Shown: positions 10,947 to 21,033 of the stretch, in pieces | Numbering within the stretch: position 1 is the stretch's first letter | How the letters are laid out: each line of letters starts with the position of its first letter | Source of the DNA: Dactylis glomerata | Taxonomy: Eukaryota > Streptophyta > Magnoliopsida > Poales > Poaceae | DNA: 64,000 nt | Direction of reading: 5' to 3' | Assembly: GCA_007115705.1 (NCBI GenBank) | Contig: QXEO01001118.1 | Location: forward strand, 4,349,571 to 4,413,570 | Translations under genes and position numbers: made by a program | Notes under the pieces: generated by a model | Databases searched by the model: none | The model's input: the letters and a program-made list of their open reading frames with translations, nothing else | What the model was told of the DNA's origin: nothing

Positions 10947-13828
10947 CAATCATCAGGTCCATGGTAGCTTAACTGTATTGTAGATACTAATTAAATAGTC
11001 ATCTTTACTGTTACACCCAGGGTTTTTATAACTAGGATGATCACACCATCAACAAACCAAAAGAAAATTTAAAAACAAAAAGGAAAAGCACAAGAATCAT
11101 ATAAAGCTCGTAGAACGCCTATGGTGTTGGAGGGCCAATCCATAAATCATGATGCCATCCATTTGATAAAAATATCGCTGACTCTATCCTCCAACCATGT
11201 AGATACTTCAAAACAAGATCTCGATTCGCCATGCGGACCCGAATGGAGTAAATGAGTGCACCAGTAGATGTCTTGAATAGGAGAAAAAATCTGGACAAAG
11301 CGTTTTGGCTCTCAGGCGCGTATGCTCCTTTTATTTGAAATGCATTCATGTTAAAATTGTCAAAAGTTTCCAAAGGAAAATGTTGTGTGTACATCTTCAC
11401 ATCTGTTCATGAAGCTGTTCCAAGAAAAAATGACTTTTTAATTATGCAGCACATTTAATAATGATGAAATTCGGTGTTATAATAATCCTTTTCGAGAGAC
11501 TTTTTTTGTCTTTTTGCACAGGCCATGGAAAATGTCATTTTCACGAAAATTTGTGTGAGCACATAAGATGTGGAAATATAGCGGTAAATACTTTTCCTAA
11601 TCTTTTAAACATTCTGAAATTTGTTTGTAGTAAAGTGAGCATATGCTGACCGGGATCAAAAGTGCATTTTCAAATAAAATTTATCATTAAAAACTATTTT
11701 GTCCATAGATAGCTAAACTGACCATATTACGGCAATCGCTCCCACCCTAATAGAAAATTCTAAACTTGTGATCAATTCCACTTCCACATAACCAGTTGCC
11801 AAAACCATTCGCAACAGTATGTAACATGTACAAGTTAGAAACTACTAGGATGAGTAGCAATATAGAATGAGGTAGATCTGGCCTCGGTTGCAGAATTGGC
11901 TAGGAGGACAAGGTCACACAAACGTATGTTCGCAACGATGGTGGCACTGTCCACGGCATCGTGCGCGTGCAAACAATGCTAGATTCTATAGAAATGATGC
12001 ATTTTGAAGGCATCAACACCTAGATTAGCAAAAAAACATTCTAGAAACCTTTGTGTATGAAGATATTTGTTGGGCAACTATTTTAGTTATCTACCAATAT
12101 ATTTAAGGATTCTAAAAATATAAGCGAACACATGTATATATATTAACTTATGTTTACATATGTAAGTGGGAAAAATGAATGCACATGTATGTCGGTTTTT
12201 GTTATTAATAGTTGTTCTGAGATATAAGATGTTTCATAAGGGACAATGTATTAGAAAAACAACTAGCATTGCCAAATCTGGTATAATAGTGTGACGTATT
12301 TGTGCCGATAGACGTTAGAATTGTACCATGCTTGCGCCCAATAAGAATATCATATTTTCATATTAGTACATATCATGTGGTTAACTTTGCTAAGTGTAAT
12401 ATAAATATATAGTATTTAAAATTGTATCACAACTAGGTGCATGCCTCCCTATCCCTTGACTAAAAGAAGATGTCCATAAGTAATCAACCAACTTGTTATG
12501 TTTTATGTCCTAATGGGAAGCCAGGTGTTGTCTTTTTTTTTTCTTGTAGTGATGACAATTGCCAATCTTCCTTCCTTTAGGAATCATCCCCTTGGTTTGA
12601 CTACAATATTATATTCGATATAAAATTTGAGGGTTCCACCGTGGTAGCTTAACTATGTTGTAAATGATTTTGGGTTGGTATAATTGTCACATAACAAATA
12701 GAAAGTGAAAACCCAACAAAATCAAGATACAAATTAAATACTCATCTTGACTATTAGTAGTATCAAATTCAAAAGTAGCTATGAAAATCAAAATATCATA
12801 AAAAAAACCAAGAGAAAAACACTCACACACAAAATCAGGACGTTACATATGCAACTAACTCCCACACTCACACACAAAATCTTAACTAGTGCAAAGCCTC
12901 AAGCGTGACCACAAGTGGGTTGGCAAACATGTGACCCATTTAGAGTCTATGTTTATTGTCAAAAACTTAAATTTAGAGAACATATTTATATATTTAAAAA
13001 ATATTATATGAATGTTTTACAGCTTGAGAAAAAATTAGTTCATACACTTTTCTAATTTGTTCATACAAATGTACGCTATTTGTTCGTATATACAAGTGAG
13101 ATTTTCACATAAATCACAAACAATTGTTCCGGTTAATTAGATAGTATTTTATATGCCAACGTTCATTGCAAAGAAATTATTGTACTTCAAATATAATGTT
13201 CATGTCTTAAAAAGATATTGATTTCATCTGCAAAAATGTTCATCTTCAAATATAATGTTCACCCAACTAACATAGACATGATTGATTTGCTAGTGTTAAT
13301 TCTTTTAGTTTCTCATAAGAACAATAAAAATCACTATGAGAGCAAAAAAGCGCTAATGATTTTTTTTTAGATTTTATAGAAGTAACATAAAATATAATAA
13401 AACAATAAGTTACAAAAAATACAAATTGTATATAAAACCAAAAAAATGTAAAAAATAGAGTTTACCAGAATGGCAACTGAAGTAATATAAAAAAGAAAAG
13501 CAAAAATTATAATGGCAAAACGTGAGGAAAGTAGTCAGTTTTCGCGAAGAAAAAACAAGTTGTCCGGGCTAATTACATTGTAGGCCGTAGCAACTTTTTC
13601 CCATTTTTTTCATAAAAATGTGCAGCGCCGTTCATGTCTTGGATGTGCAGCTCACGCCCCCGTCACACTTTCCTCTTGTTCGCCCTATAGCGGCGTCCAA
13701 GAAAGAAATATATTACCCCGTAATGGACGAGGGCTCTACAGCAAAGCTGAGCTCTAAGAGAGCGTTCTGACTCGCAGTGTTGAGCGGGGAATAGGTCCTG
13801 TCTTTCAGGCTTTCACCCGCGGTGCAAC
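10947..13828. other. AT-rich intergenic DNA without a recognisable gene
   Basis: The longest open frames (for example 11119-11400 on the minus strand) have no recognisable domain. Two diverged stretches around 10960-11110 and 12640-12900 share GGTAGCTTAACT, an AATTAAAT(A)-(G/C)TCATCTT block and an A-rich tail. They may be an old duplicated repeat. From 13300 to 13560 the sequence is A-rich. Confidence 0.6.
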
Positions 13829-14053
13829 ATGAAAACGAGACGGTTTCAACCTTCGGCAGCGCCGGCAGCCGGCCGATCGCGCGCGGAAACGACGACAGCT
13901 TGCAGTGTGCTGACGGGCGGAAATGCCGAAAGAACGAGCGCTTATCAGCCCCTCAGCTTCTCACTCTTTAGCTCGCGCGCCTCATCTCCGCCGACCGCAC
14001 AACTCCAGCTAGCTACTAGCTTCGTATATCCATATCCCGCCCCTTCGATTGGC
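13829..14053 (+). other. In-frame leader upstream of the first glycosyltransferase
   Basis: An ATG at 13829 opens a frame that runs without a stop into the glycosyltransferase start at 14054. Its first 15 codons match a short upstream ORF before the second paralogue (20816-20863), which is closed by a stop there. Plant family-1 glycosyltransferases normally start within about 20 residues of the catalytic His, so this is probably 5' leader and not protein. Confidence 0.5.
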
Positions 14054-16992
14054 ATGGCCGCTATGAAGCCTCACGTCATGGTGCTGCCGTTTCCGGCGCA
14101 GGGCCACGTCACCCCGTTCATGGAGCTGTCGCACCGCCTCGTCGACCGCGGCTTCGAGGTCACCTTCGTCTGCACCGGCCTCATCCACGGCCTCCTCCTC
14201 GACGCCATGCCGCCGCGGAGCGCAGTCGGCGGCAGGACGCCGTTGGAGGGGATCCGCCTGGTCTCCGTACCGGATGGCATGGCCGAAGGCGACGACCGCA
14301 GGGATCTCTGCAAGTTCGTGGGCGCGGTCTCGCGGTACGTGCCGGGCTACGTGGAGGAGCTCATCAGGGAGACGGAGGCGTCCGGGGAGAAGAAGGTGAA
14401 GTGGCTCCTCGCCGACGTGAACATGGGGTTCTGCTTTCGGGTTGTCAAGAACCTCGGCGTTCGGGTGGCCGCCGTGTGGCCGGCGGCTGCGACGAGCCTC
14501 GGGATGTGGTTCAGGATTCCTCAGATGATAGAGGATGGCTTCATCGACGACAAGGGTAGGAAAGATACACTACTAATAATATTGTTCCACTGTCTAATTT
14601 CGATTATATATATATTACTGGCACTATATAGGGACAGTCCCTATATAGTACTCAAGATCCCATTCTTACTACACCCTAGGCTACACATAAATGACAAATT
14701 CTATTAATTTGTGGGCCTGGAAAAATATCGTTCACCGATTCATCTTTTAATTTTTAGATAAGTATTACTCCCTCCGTTCAGAAATATAAGATGTTTTAGC
14801 TTTGTAAAACTAATGTATCTAGACTTCTTTTAGTGTATAGATTCGAGCGAACCTATACACTAAAATATGTTTAGATACATTCACTTCACAAAAATAAAAC
14901 ATCTTATATTTCCGAACGGAGAGAGTATAAAACATGCGTAATCTAATTCGGAACCGAGGGAGTATTGAGCTAACATGTTGATTACGCTTATATTAAAAAA
15001 AGCATGTCATTACTGTGTCCGTATGAATTTGTTGAGGATTTTTTACATAAGAACAAAACGAAATGTAGCACATCTATGGATTTTTTTTTAAAAAAAAATA
15101 TGTTACAATAATGTTTCTATGTTAGAACAATGGATCTAAGAGTAGCCATGACATTTGACACTGACCCAAATATTGAGCCTTTCACACTTGGCCTGTCAAA
15201 TCAAAATCTTGAGATATTTGTATTAAATCCAGAATACTTTTTAGTTGTTTTAATTACCAAGCGGAGGGTTTTGTCAAACATTTGCCTATTAATTTCAATC
15301 TATAATTATGCTAGATCAATATTCTACTAAATGGATAATTAAATACTAGATCATAAACTTCCATTATCCAAAAGAAGTCTAACTATTTGGTGGAGAAAGA
15401 TCAGGTCTTATAAAAAAATTGTGTCCTATTTGGATTCGGTCAACCATTGAATGCCGCTATTATAAAATTATGCACGACGATAAATATGTAATCCCTTCAT
15501 CCTAAAATATTTTGCATATAATTTTTAGCCAAAATCAAACCTTATAAAGTTTGATCAAGTATAACAAGCAATATCAACATTCGCAATACCAAATGCATAT
15601 AACATGAAAGTATATTTTATGACGATTGTAATAACACTAATTTGATATTATAGAAGTTAATAAATTTTGCAATGTATTTGATTAAACTAATCAAAGTTTG
15701 ACTTTGACTGAAAATTATATGCAAGATAATTTGGGACGGAGGGAGTACTTCCAAGTGGAATTTAATTACTCTAATTAAGTAGAAATTTGAATGAAGGACA
15801 CACTTCACTCTTGACACTTCTTAAAAAAGACTTCTTCGTGCTAGATCAACATTCTAGCTAGAATCTTGTCGATTTAAAATATACTAGAGAAGAAGCTATA
15901 TGTGCATTTCAGTATCTCCTGATTGCATATCAATCTTCACGAAAGTTCTGTGTGGAGGGTTTGAGACTTTTTCCTTGAGGCGCGGATGATAACACATAAC
16001 TGAACAAATTACAGGCGTGGCAAAGCGAGAGGGGACGTACGAGTTCGGCCCCAAGATGCCGCCGATCTGCACGTCGCGCATGCCATGGGTTATCGACGGC
16101 CCACCCGAGCAGCAGCAGGCAGTGTTCCAGGTGGTGGTCTCCGACAACGCCCAGGCGACCTGCCACGCCGAGATCATCGTCTGCAACTCGTTCCTGGACG
16201 CCGAGATCACGGCGTTCGATCTGTTCCCCAAAATAGTGCCCATCGGCCCGCTGTTCGCCGACCAGGAGCTCCGCAAGCCCGTGGGGCAGTTCTGGCCGGA
16301 AGACGCGAGCTGCCTGGAGTGGCTCGACGCGCAGTCCGACAGCTCCGTCGTGTACGTGGCGTTCGGCAGCTTCACCATTTTCGACCCACGACAGTTCGTT
16401 GAGCTCGCCGAGGGGCTGGAGCTCACCGGCCGGCCGTTCTTGTGGATTGTGCGCCCGGACTTCACCTCCGGCGGTCTGAGCAAGGCGTGGTTTGACGAGT
16501 TCTCCACCCGCATCGCCGGCAAGGGCATGATCGTAAGCTGGTGTCCCCAACAGCAGGTGCGGTGGTCATGCTATGCTCATTTGCAGCTGCAACCGTCACT
16601 TCGCCTTCTGCCATGGTGTTTCTGATCCATTTCGGTAAATGCAGGTTCTGGCGCATCCCGCGGTGGCCTGCTTCATGTCGCACTGCGGGTGGAACTCGAC
16701 CATGGAGGGGGTCAGGAACGGCGTGCCGATCTTGTGCTGGCCCTACTTCGCCGATCAATTCGCGAACAGGAGCTACATTTGCGACATCTGGATGACCGGC
16801 TTGGCCGTGACGCCCGGTGAAGACGGCGTTGTGACTAAAGAAGAGGTGCAGAGCAAACTGGAACAAGTCATCGGCGACAAGGAAATTGCAGAGCGGGCAC
16901 GGATGCTCAGGGATGCAGCTCGCAGGAGCGTCAACGAGGGCGGCTCGTCGTATGAGAATTTCCAGAGATTTGTTAATCTCCTGACGGAATGA
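14054..16992 (+). CDS. UDP-glycosyltransferase, UGT83A-like (copy 1)
   Basis: Three exons (14054-14555, 16015-16556, 16645-16992) with GT/AG introns encode 463 residues, normal for plant family-1 glycosyltransferases. These cytosolic enzymes transfer sugar from a UDP-sugar to small molecules. The N-terminal FPAQGHVTP contains catalytic His18, and LLADVNMG contains its partner Asp121. The 44-residue PSPG donor box runs from Trp343 to Gln386 and holds SHCGWNS; the final Gln usually means UDP-glucose. LVSVPDG, IEDGFID and VPIGPLFADQ favour UGT83A, but the acceptor is unknown. The ATG at 14054 was chosen because it puts His18 at the usual place. Intron 1 is 1459 bp with two MITEs. Intron 2 (88 bp) splits the PSPG box. 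All key residues are present, so the gene looks functional. Confidence 0.93.
14768..14925. mobile_element. Stowaway MITE in intron 1 of UGT copy 1
   Basis: The 158-bp element starts CTCCCTCCGTTC and ends GAACGGAGAGAG as an imperfect inverted repeat, with TA on each side. The whole element folds back on itself. This is the structure of Tc1/Mariner-derived Stowaway MITEs. Confidence 0.92.
15491..15745. mobile_element. Second Stowaway-type MITE in intron 1 of UGT copy 1
   Basis: The 255-bp element is flanked by TA. It begins ATCCCTTCATCC, a decayed form of CTCCCTCCGTCC, and ends GGGACGGAGGGAG. The interior has complementary arms, for example AATCAAACCTTATAAAGTTTGATCAAG and its counterpart about 130 bases later. 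Confidence 0.8.
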
Positions 16993-17982
16993 GCTGCGCC
17001 GCTTCAATTTTCTAGGATGCTCTTCTATAATTTGTTTCTTATGCCTGTCAAAATTTTGAGTTCATTATCGTGGAATTCTGAGTCTCTTGTGATAGGCTCT
17101 GGACAGATTTGTTCCTTAATATAGCAACACTACTGGCGATATAAGAAATACTCGTGTGTTTGTCCGTGAAAATTGTGTCTCACTGGAGCAAGCCTCCAAC
17201 TTCCTTCAGTTGACCGTATAATCTACTCTCTAGGCCTCTTTTCTCCTTGTGTTCCTGTAATTTTATTGGGTTCACACTCTCCATATTGTGAAAACGAACT
17301 TGCATTTTTGGCGCTCTCTATGTAAACTCTTTTGCAAGTAGCTACACCGAAGAGGTGTTTGGCAGGTCGTATGACCTTTAGCCAGATTCTAGGGGATGAA
17401 AACTTGCTAATTGGATGTTTACACTAGTATAGCTCGGAAGTTATAAGGCCCCCTTCGCAAACGGACGGAATCTGCCCGTGTGCGCTGTAGATTGCTTACG
17501 GGTCGGGAAAATAGCCCTATGGCGGTGGTCCGGACGGGCTCCTACGTGGTCACAATGCAAACAGAGAAAATGAAATGAACATCTGTCAAAGATTCGCATA
17601 CGGTTTTCGGTTTCCTTACCGAAACCATCACCACTATCCCACAAGGGTGCTCCACATGTATCGTGTGCATTCATTTCGCAACGCTTTGGTATAATTTGAT
17701 CGTTTATTTTATTTTGGTCCATTTCTAACACGCGTGCAGCATTAATCGTATGTGTAGACAGTTCCTGAAGTTGCCTCCTCGGATTCCATTCACCGCGTGC
17801 GCTCTCGCCTTCCTCCAGCCTTCCACCGAGCTCACATTTATCAACAAATTAATCTATCAGTGTTCACATACTTTAAAATTGTAATATCGATTACGAGCCG
17901 AGATCAGCACCCTGGCCTTGCGTTCACCTCTCGATCTCTCCTTCATTCAACTGCATCGAAAGCCAAATACCAAGAGCCCGCA
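16993..17982. other. Intergenic region downstream of UGT copy 1
   Basis: This contains the 3' untranslated region of the glycosyltransferase and unassigned DNA. The open frame at 17441-17731 (minus) has no recognisable domain. Confidence 0.6.
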
Positions 17983-18623
17983 ATGGCCTCCCACCTAGAA
18001 GCCATCTGTACTATTTCGTCGAGCAAGGCATGCACTTCAGGGTGACGGTAACTGTTCGAGAAGCACGCGTGGAATAGTGGATCGTCGTGTGCAGCGGAGG
18101 TTTCTCGACCGCGCACCGGAAGATTCCAAGTGTGTTGGCCTAGACTGCGAGTATACGATGCAGTGAAGAATGTGAAGCAGAGGAACCTTCCACCTGAGAA
18201 GAAGCAACAGGCCGCCGTCCTGCAACTCTTTGTGGCTTCCGAGACTCTTGTCTTCCAGATTTGCCATGCGGATGCAGTGCCGGAGCTCCTAAGGGAGTTC
18301 CTGAACAACGATAAGATCATGTTCTAGGGCGCGGCAATCCATCGTGATGTCCAGATGCTGGAATGCTATAGAATCACCATTCCTTGGGCATGCGACCTCC
18401 AGAGGGAGATCCCAACCCAACCTGCAACTATCCTCTAGGTCTCTATGTTTTCGGGAATGCATACATTTAGACAGAGCTTTTGAAGAACAATCCAAAGATA
18501 GCATCGATCAGAAGATATAGATGGACCGACGTACCGTTGACCTTTGAACAAGTCAAGTATGCCGCTCTAGATGCTCGCCTAGGATTCGAGATTGATAGGA
18601 AGTGCTTTCAGTTGGCTGGGTAA
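17983..18623 (+). pseudogene. Decayed 3'-5' exonuclease (Werner-exonuclease-like)
   Basis: Fragments in different frames recall the plant DEDD 3'-5' exonuclease family related to the Werner exonuclease. VGLDCEYT near 18133-18157 resembles the Exo I motif (DxE). The frame shifts before DAVKNVKQRNLPPEKKQ and LVFQICHADAVPELLREFL. An in-frame TAG at 18325-18327 is followed by GAAIHRDVQMLECYRI, the Exo II region. Further stops follow, then TFEQVKYAALDARLGFEI, which fits the Exo III region. An active enzyme would degrade DNA or RNA from the 3' end; this copy has at least one frameshift and three internal stops. It sits between the first two glycosyltransferases. The start at 17983 is the nearest ATG and uncertain. 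Confidence 0.8.
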
Positions 18624-19100
18624 ACCCATGTAGATCGTCTCAATGTTCAATGTAGCTCTCCTTGAAGTTCGATCATGTAGTAAATGGGCAATCTATATGT
18701 TATATATATGAAGATATATATGTATGTGAGTGAAGTTATATATTTTCAAATGAAGTAGTACGTGTCCTGCCGCGCCGGCCAATGCTGCGAGTTTGCCACG
18801 CTGCCCGATGTCTGCGCTTCTAAGGCGCCGCCCACCGCTTGCCGCGTCCACATCAATGCTGGTGTTTCAGCCTCCACGCCGACATCCAATGCCACATCCC
18901 CATTTTAATCGGCCACCCACGACCATCTTCTTCCACACTCTCATCCTCCTCCCTTCCACCCCACTCGTCAACATCACCGCAGGCAGCACACTAGCTAGGC
19001 CATGGCCGACGGCATTGGAACGAGGGGAGGGTAGCTTGGATGACCACCGGACGGTGACCGTGACCGTGGAGGAAGCCGTGTGGGTCGCGGCTAGATCTCT
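18624..19100. other. Intergenic region upstream of the B3 gene
   Basis: Nothing recognisable was seen. A frame at 18793-19113 is proline/arginine-rich and overlaps the start of the B3 frame; I see no reason to treat it as a gene. Confidence 0.5.
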
Positions 19101-19628
19101 TTGTCGCCATTAGGCCATGGCCGTCGAGGAAGCCGTGGGGGTCGCGGCCAGAGCTCTACGCTGCCACCGGGCCTAGGCCGTCAAGGAAGACATGGAGGTC
19201 ACATCCAGAACAACGCGCCACCGCCATCTCCGTCAACATTGTTGTTGCCAACCTCGACGCCCGAGCCCGTCGACGGGTTCGAGTTTGATGTGACCCTACA
19301 CAGGGGCATGAACATGGACATGCTAAAACTTTTTTGGAAGTTCTCGTCGTTGGTGGACGACCAAGAGGAGCAGGTCCCGCTATGGGTGCGCAGCTGTGCA
19401 ACCGGCATGTGGACGGTGGAGGTGATGTTTGACCGCTTTGGCGAGATGTACCTCACAAGCGGTTGGAAGAGGTTCTGCCGCATGCACCAAATCGAAGCCG
19501 GGCACTTCGTCGTCACCAAATACGACGGCGATTACACGCTCACCGTCAGCATCTTCGACGAAACCATGTGTCGTCGCCACTACATTGCTGCCGCTGCCGC
19601 CAACGACTCCAATTCCGATGACGAGTAG
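19101..19628 (+). CDS. Short B3 DNA-binding-domain protein
   Basis: This single-exon frame encodes 175 residues. Residues 60-165 resemble one B3 domain, the plant DNA-binding fold of REM and ARF-type regulators. The clearest motif is YLTSGWKRFCRMHQIEAGHF, then VVTKYDGDYTLTVSIFDETM and CRRHY, matching the C-terminal half of B3 domains from grasses. The tail ends in a short Ala run and acidic residues (NDSNSDDE). The N-terminal 55 residues are Gly/Arg/Pro-rich low-complexity sequence, so the true start could lie further downstream. A nuclear transcription-factor role is inferred from the family. With one B3 domain and few other features it could be a gene remnant; the frame itself is intact. 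Confidence 0.75.
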   Translation: MSPLGHGRRGSRGGRGQSSTLPPGLGRQGRHGGHIQNNAPPPSPSTLLLPTSTPEPVDGFEFDVTLHRGMNMDMLKLFWKFSSLVDDQEEQVPLWVRSCATGMWTVEVMFDRFGEMYLTSGWKRFCRMHQIEAGHFVVTKYDGDYTLTVSIFDETMCRRHYIAAAAANDSNSDDE

Positions 19629-20632
19629 ACGCTGGCTATTGTTTTTGTTACGTTTTAGCATGTATTCGAACCTTGTATGCAACTTGCTTGCAATGATCAA
19701 ATGCAATGAAAATTTCCATTAAGATTATTACAAGCAATTCAACGATCGTAAAAAACTATCTAAACTTGTTGTTGGCTACAACGCTGGCGGCGGCGGCTGG
19801 CAACAAAACCCCATTCCACTTTTAGAGAGCACATTGCAGCTGTCGACGCCTGTAGGTCCTCTACAGCTTGGGCGAGATGGGCACGCAAGGCCGCGTCATC
19901 GAGATTACCGTACACCGCCTCCATGAGCTCATCGTGCACTTGTTGGAATGCTTGCTGCCGGAGGTGCACCGACAACATAATGTTGCCGAGGATGTTCCTC
20001 GAGAAAGTCTCGCCGATGGTCCTGTTGCTGTAGCTCACTGCTCGTGGTAGCGTCCAAGAGCTACCGGGCCGGCATCGCCGCCCTCGCGCCGACTAGACGG
20101 ACTCGAGGATCGCCCGCTGGTCCTGCACCAGGAGCTCGCCTGTCTCTCCCCTGTCGTGGCTGCGAGCACTAGTGGCAGGAAGATGGACGCCTGAGAGCTT
20201 GCCGCGGCGGGAAACGTCCCGAACACGTGGAAAACAACGGTGGGAAATGGTGGGGCGGCGGGAAGACGCTAGAAGCACACCGCCGTTGGCACCAGTGGGA
20301 AAAAATTGTACACCGACGGACATGATGGGTCGCGCTGCTGGATGCACTGCGAGACATGCTCCACCACGATCCAAATTCTATCTAAGGTCCAACCCATCCA
20401 GACCAAATCGGACCATTTGAATTGGCTCGTTTAAGATGCCCTTCGCTTGATAGTTAGCTTTTGCCATAAAAGATACGCCTCGCAATACCTGCCTGGACCG
20501 ATAGCACCTAACCAGGAGAAAATTAAGCCCGTAGAAAGGCTACATTTTGTTAGCCTTACTTCCCACTTGTATAATCTGTACTCGCAAATGCGTATGCAAA
20601 TAAATCCCAACATAGTTCCTAACTCATTTGTA
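19629..20632. other. Intergenic region between the B3 gene and UGT copy 2
   Basis: The open frame at 19760-20038 (minus) is Gln/Ala/Leu-rich and could be helical, but matches nothing I recognise. The frames from 20035 to 20420 overlap each other on both strands and look like GC-rich noise. Confidence 0.5.
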
Positions 20633-20693
20633 CTCTCTCCGACCCTGTCTAGATACATCCATACTAGCGAAGAGTAATATGAGTCGGAGGGAG
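20633..20693. mobile_element. Very short Stowaway-like remnant upstream of UGT copy 2
   Basis: The 61-bp segment begins CTCTCTCCGAC and ends GTCGGAGGGAG, with TA on both sides. It fits a deleted Stowaway MITE that kept both ends. It lies about 340 bp before the glycosyltransferase start, within the likely promoter. Confidence 0.7.
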
Positions 20694-20815
20694 TACTGAA
20701 TTTTCACTGATGCATTAATAAAGGCCGGTATTGAACTAAAAAAAACTCCTTGCCTTCCCCCCGTCGTGTCCATCACACCGTCGAGATCGCGGCCAACAAA
20801 AAAACGAGAGAATAA

Positions 20816-20863
20816 ATGGAAACAAGAAGGTTTCAGCCTTCGGCGGCGCCGGCAGCCGGCTGA
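20816..20863 (+). promoter_or_regulatory. Upstream ORF before UGT copy 2
   Basis: A 15-codon frame, METRRFQPSAAPAAG and then TGA, lies 170 bp before the main start. The first 15 residues upstream of copy 1 differ only at residue 2 (K for E), but that frame continues. The uORF could dampen translation if it lies within the transcript, which is not established. Confidence 0.45.
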
Positions 20864-21033
20864 ATGGCTGATTGCTCCACGGCAGCGCGGAAACGACGAG
20901 ATCTTGCAGTCCGCGGACGGGCGGGAAATGCCAAAACAACTCGCGCTTATCTCTCCGTCTCTCCATCTCTGCCTACAACACAGTACTGAGAGTACACTAC
21001 TGCGCATCTGCCGCTTCTACACGACCGTACCGG

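Noticed and set aside
13829..14053. N-terminal extension of UGT copy 1
   Set aside because: The frame is open, but family members start near the catalytic His and copy 2 has a stop at the equivalent place. Kept only as a leader note.
20035..20420. Overlapping GC-rich frames on both strands
   Set aside because: There are several mutually overlapping frames, no domain and no splice or start context.
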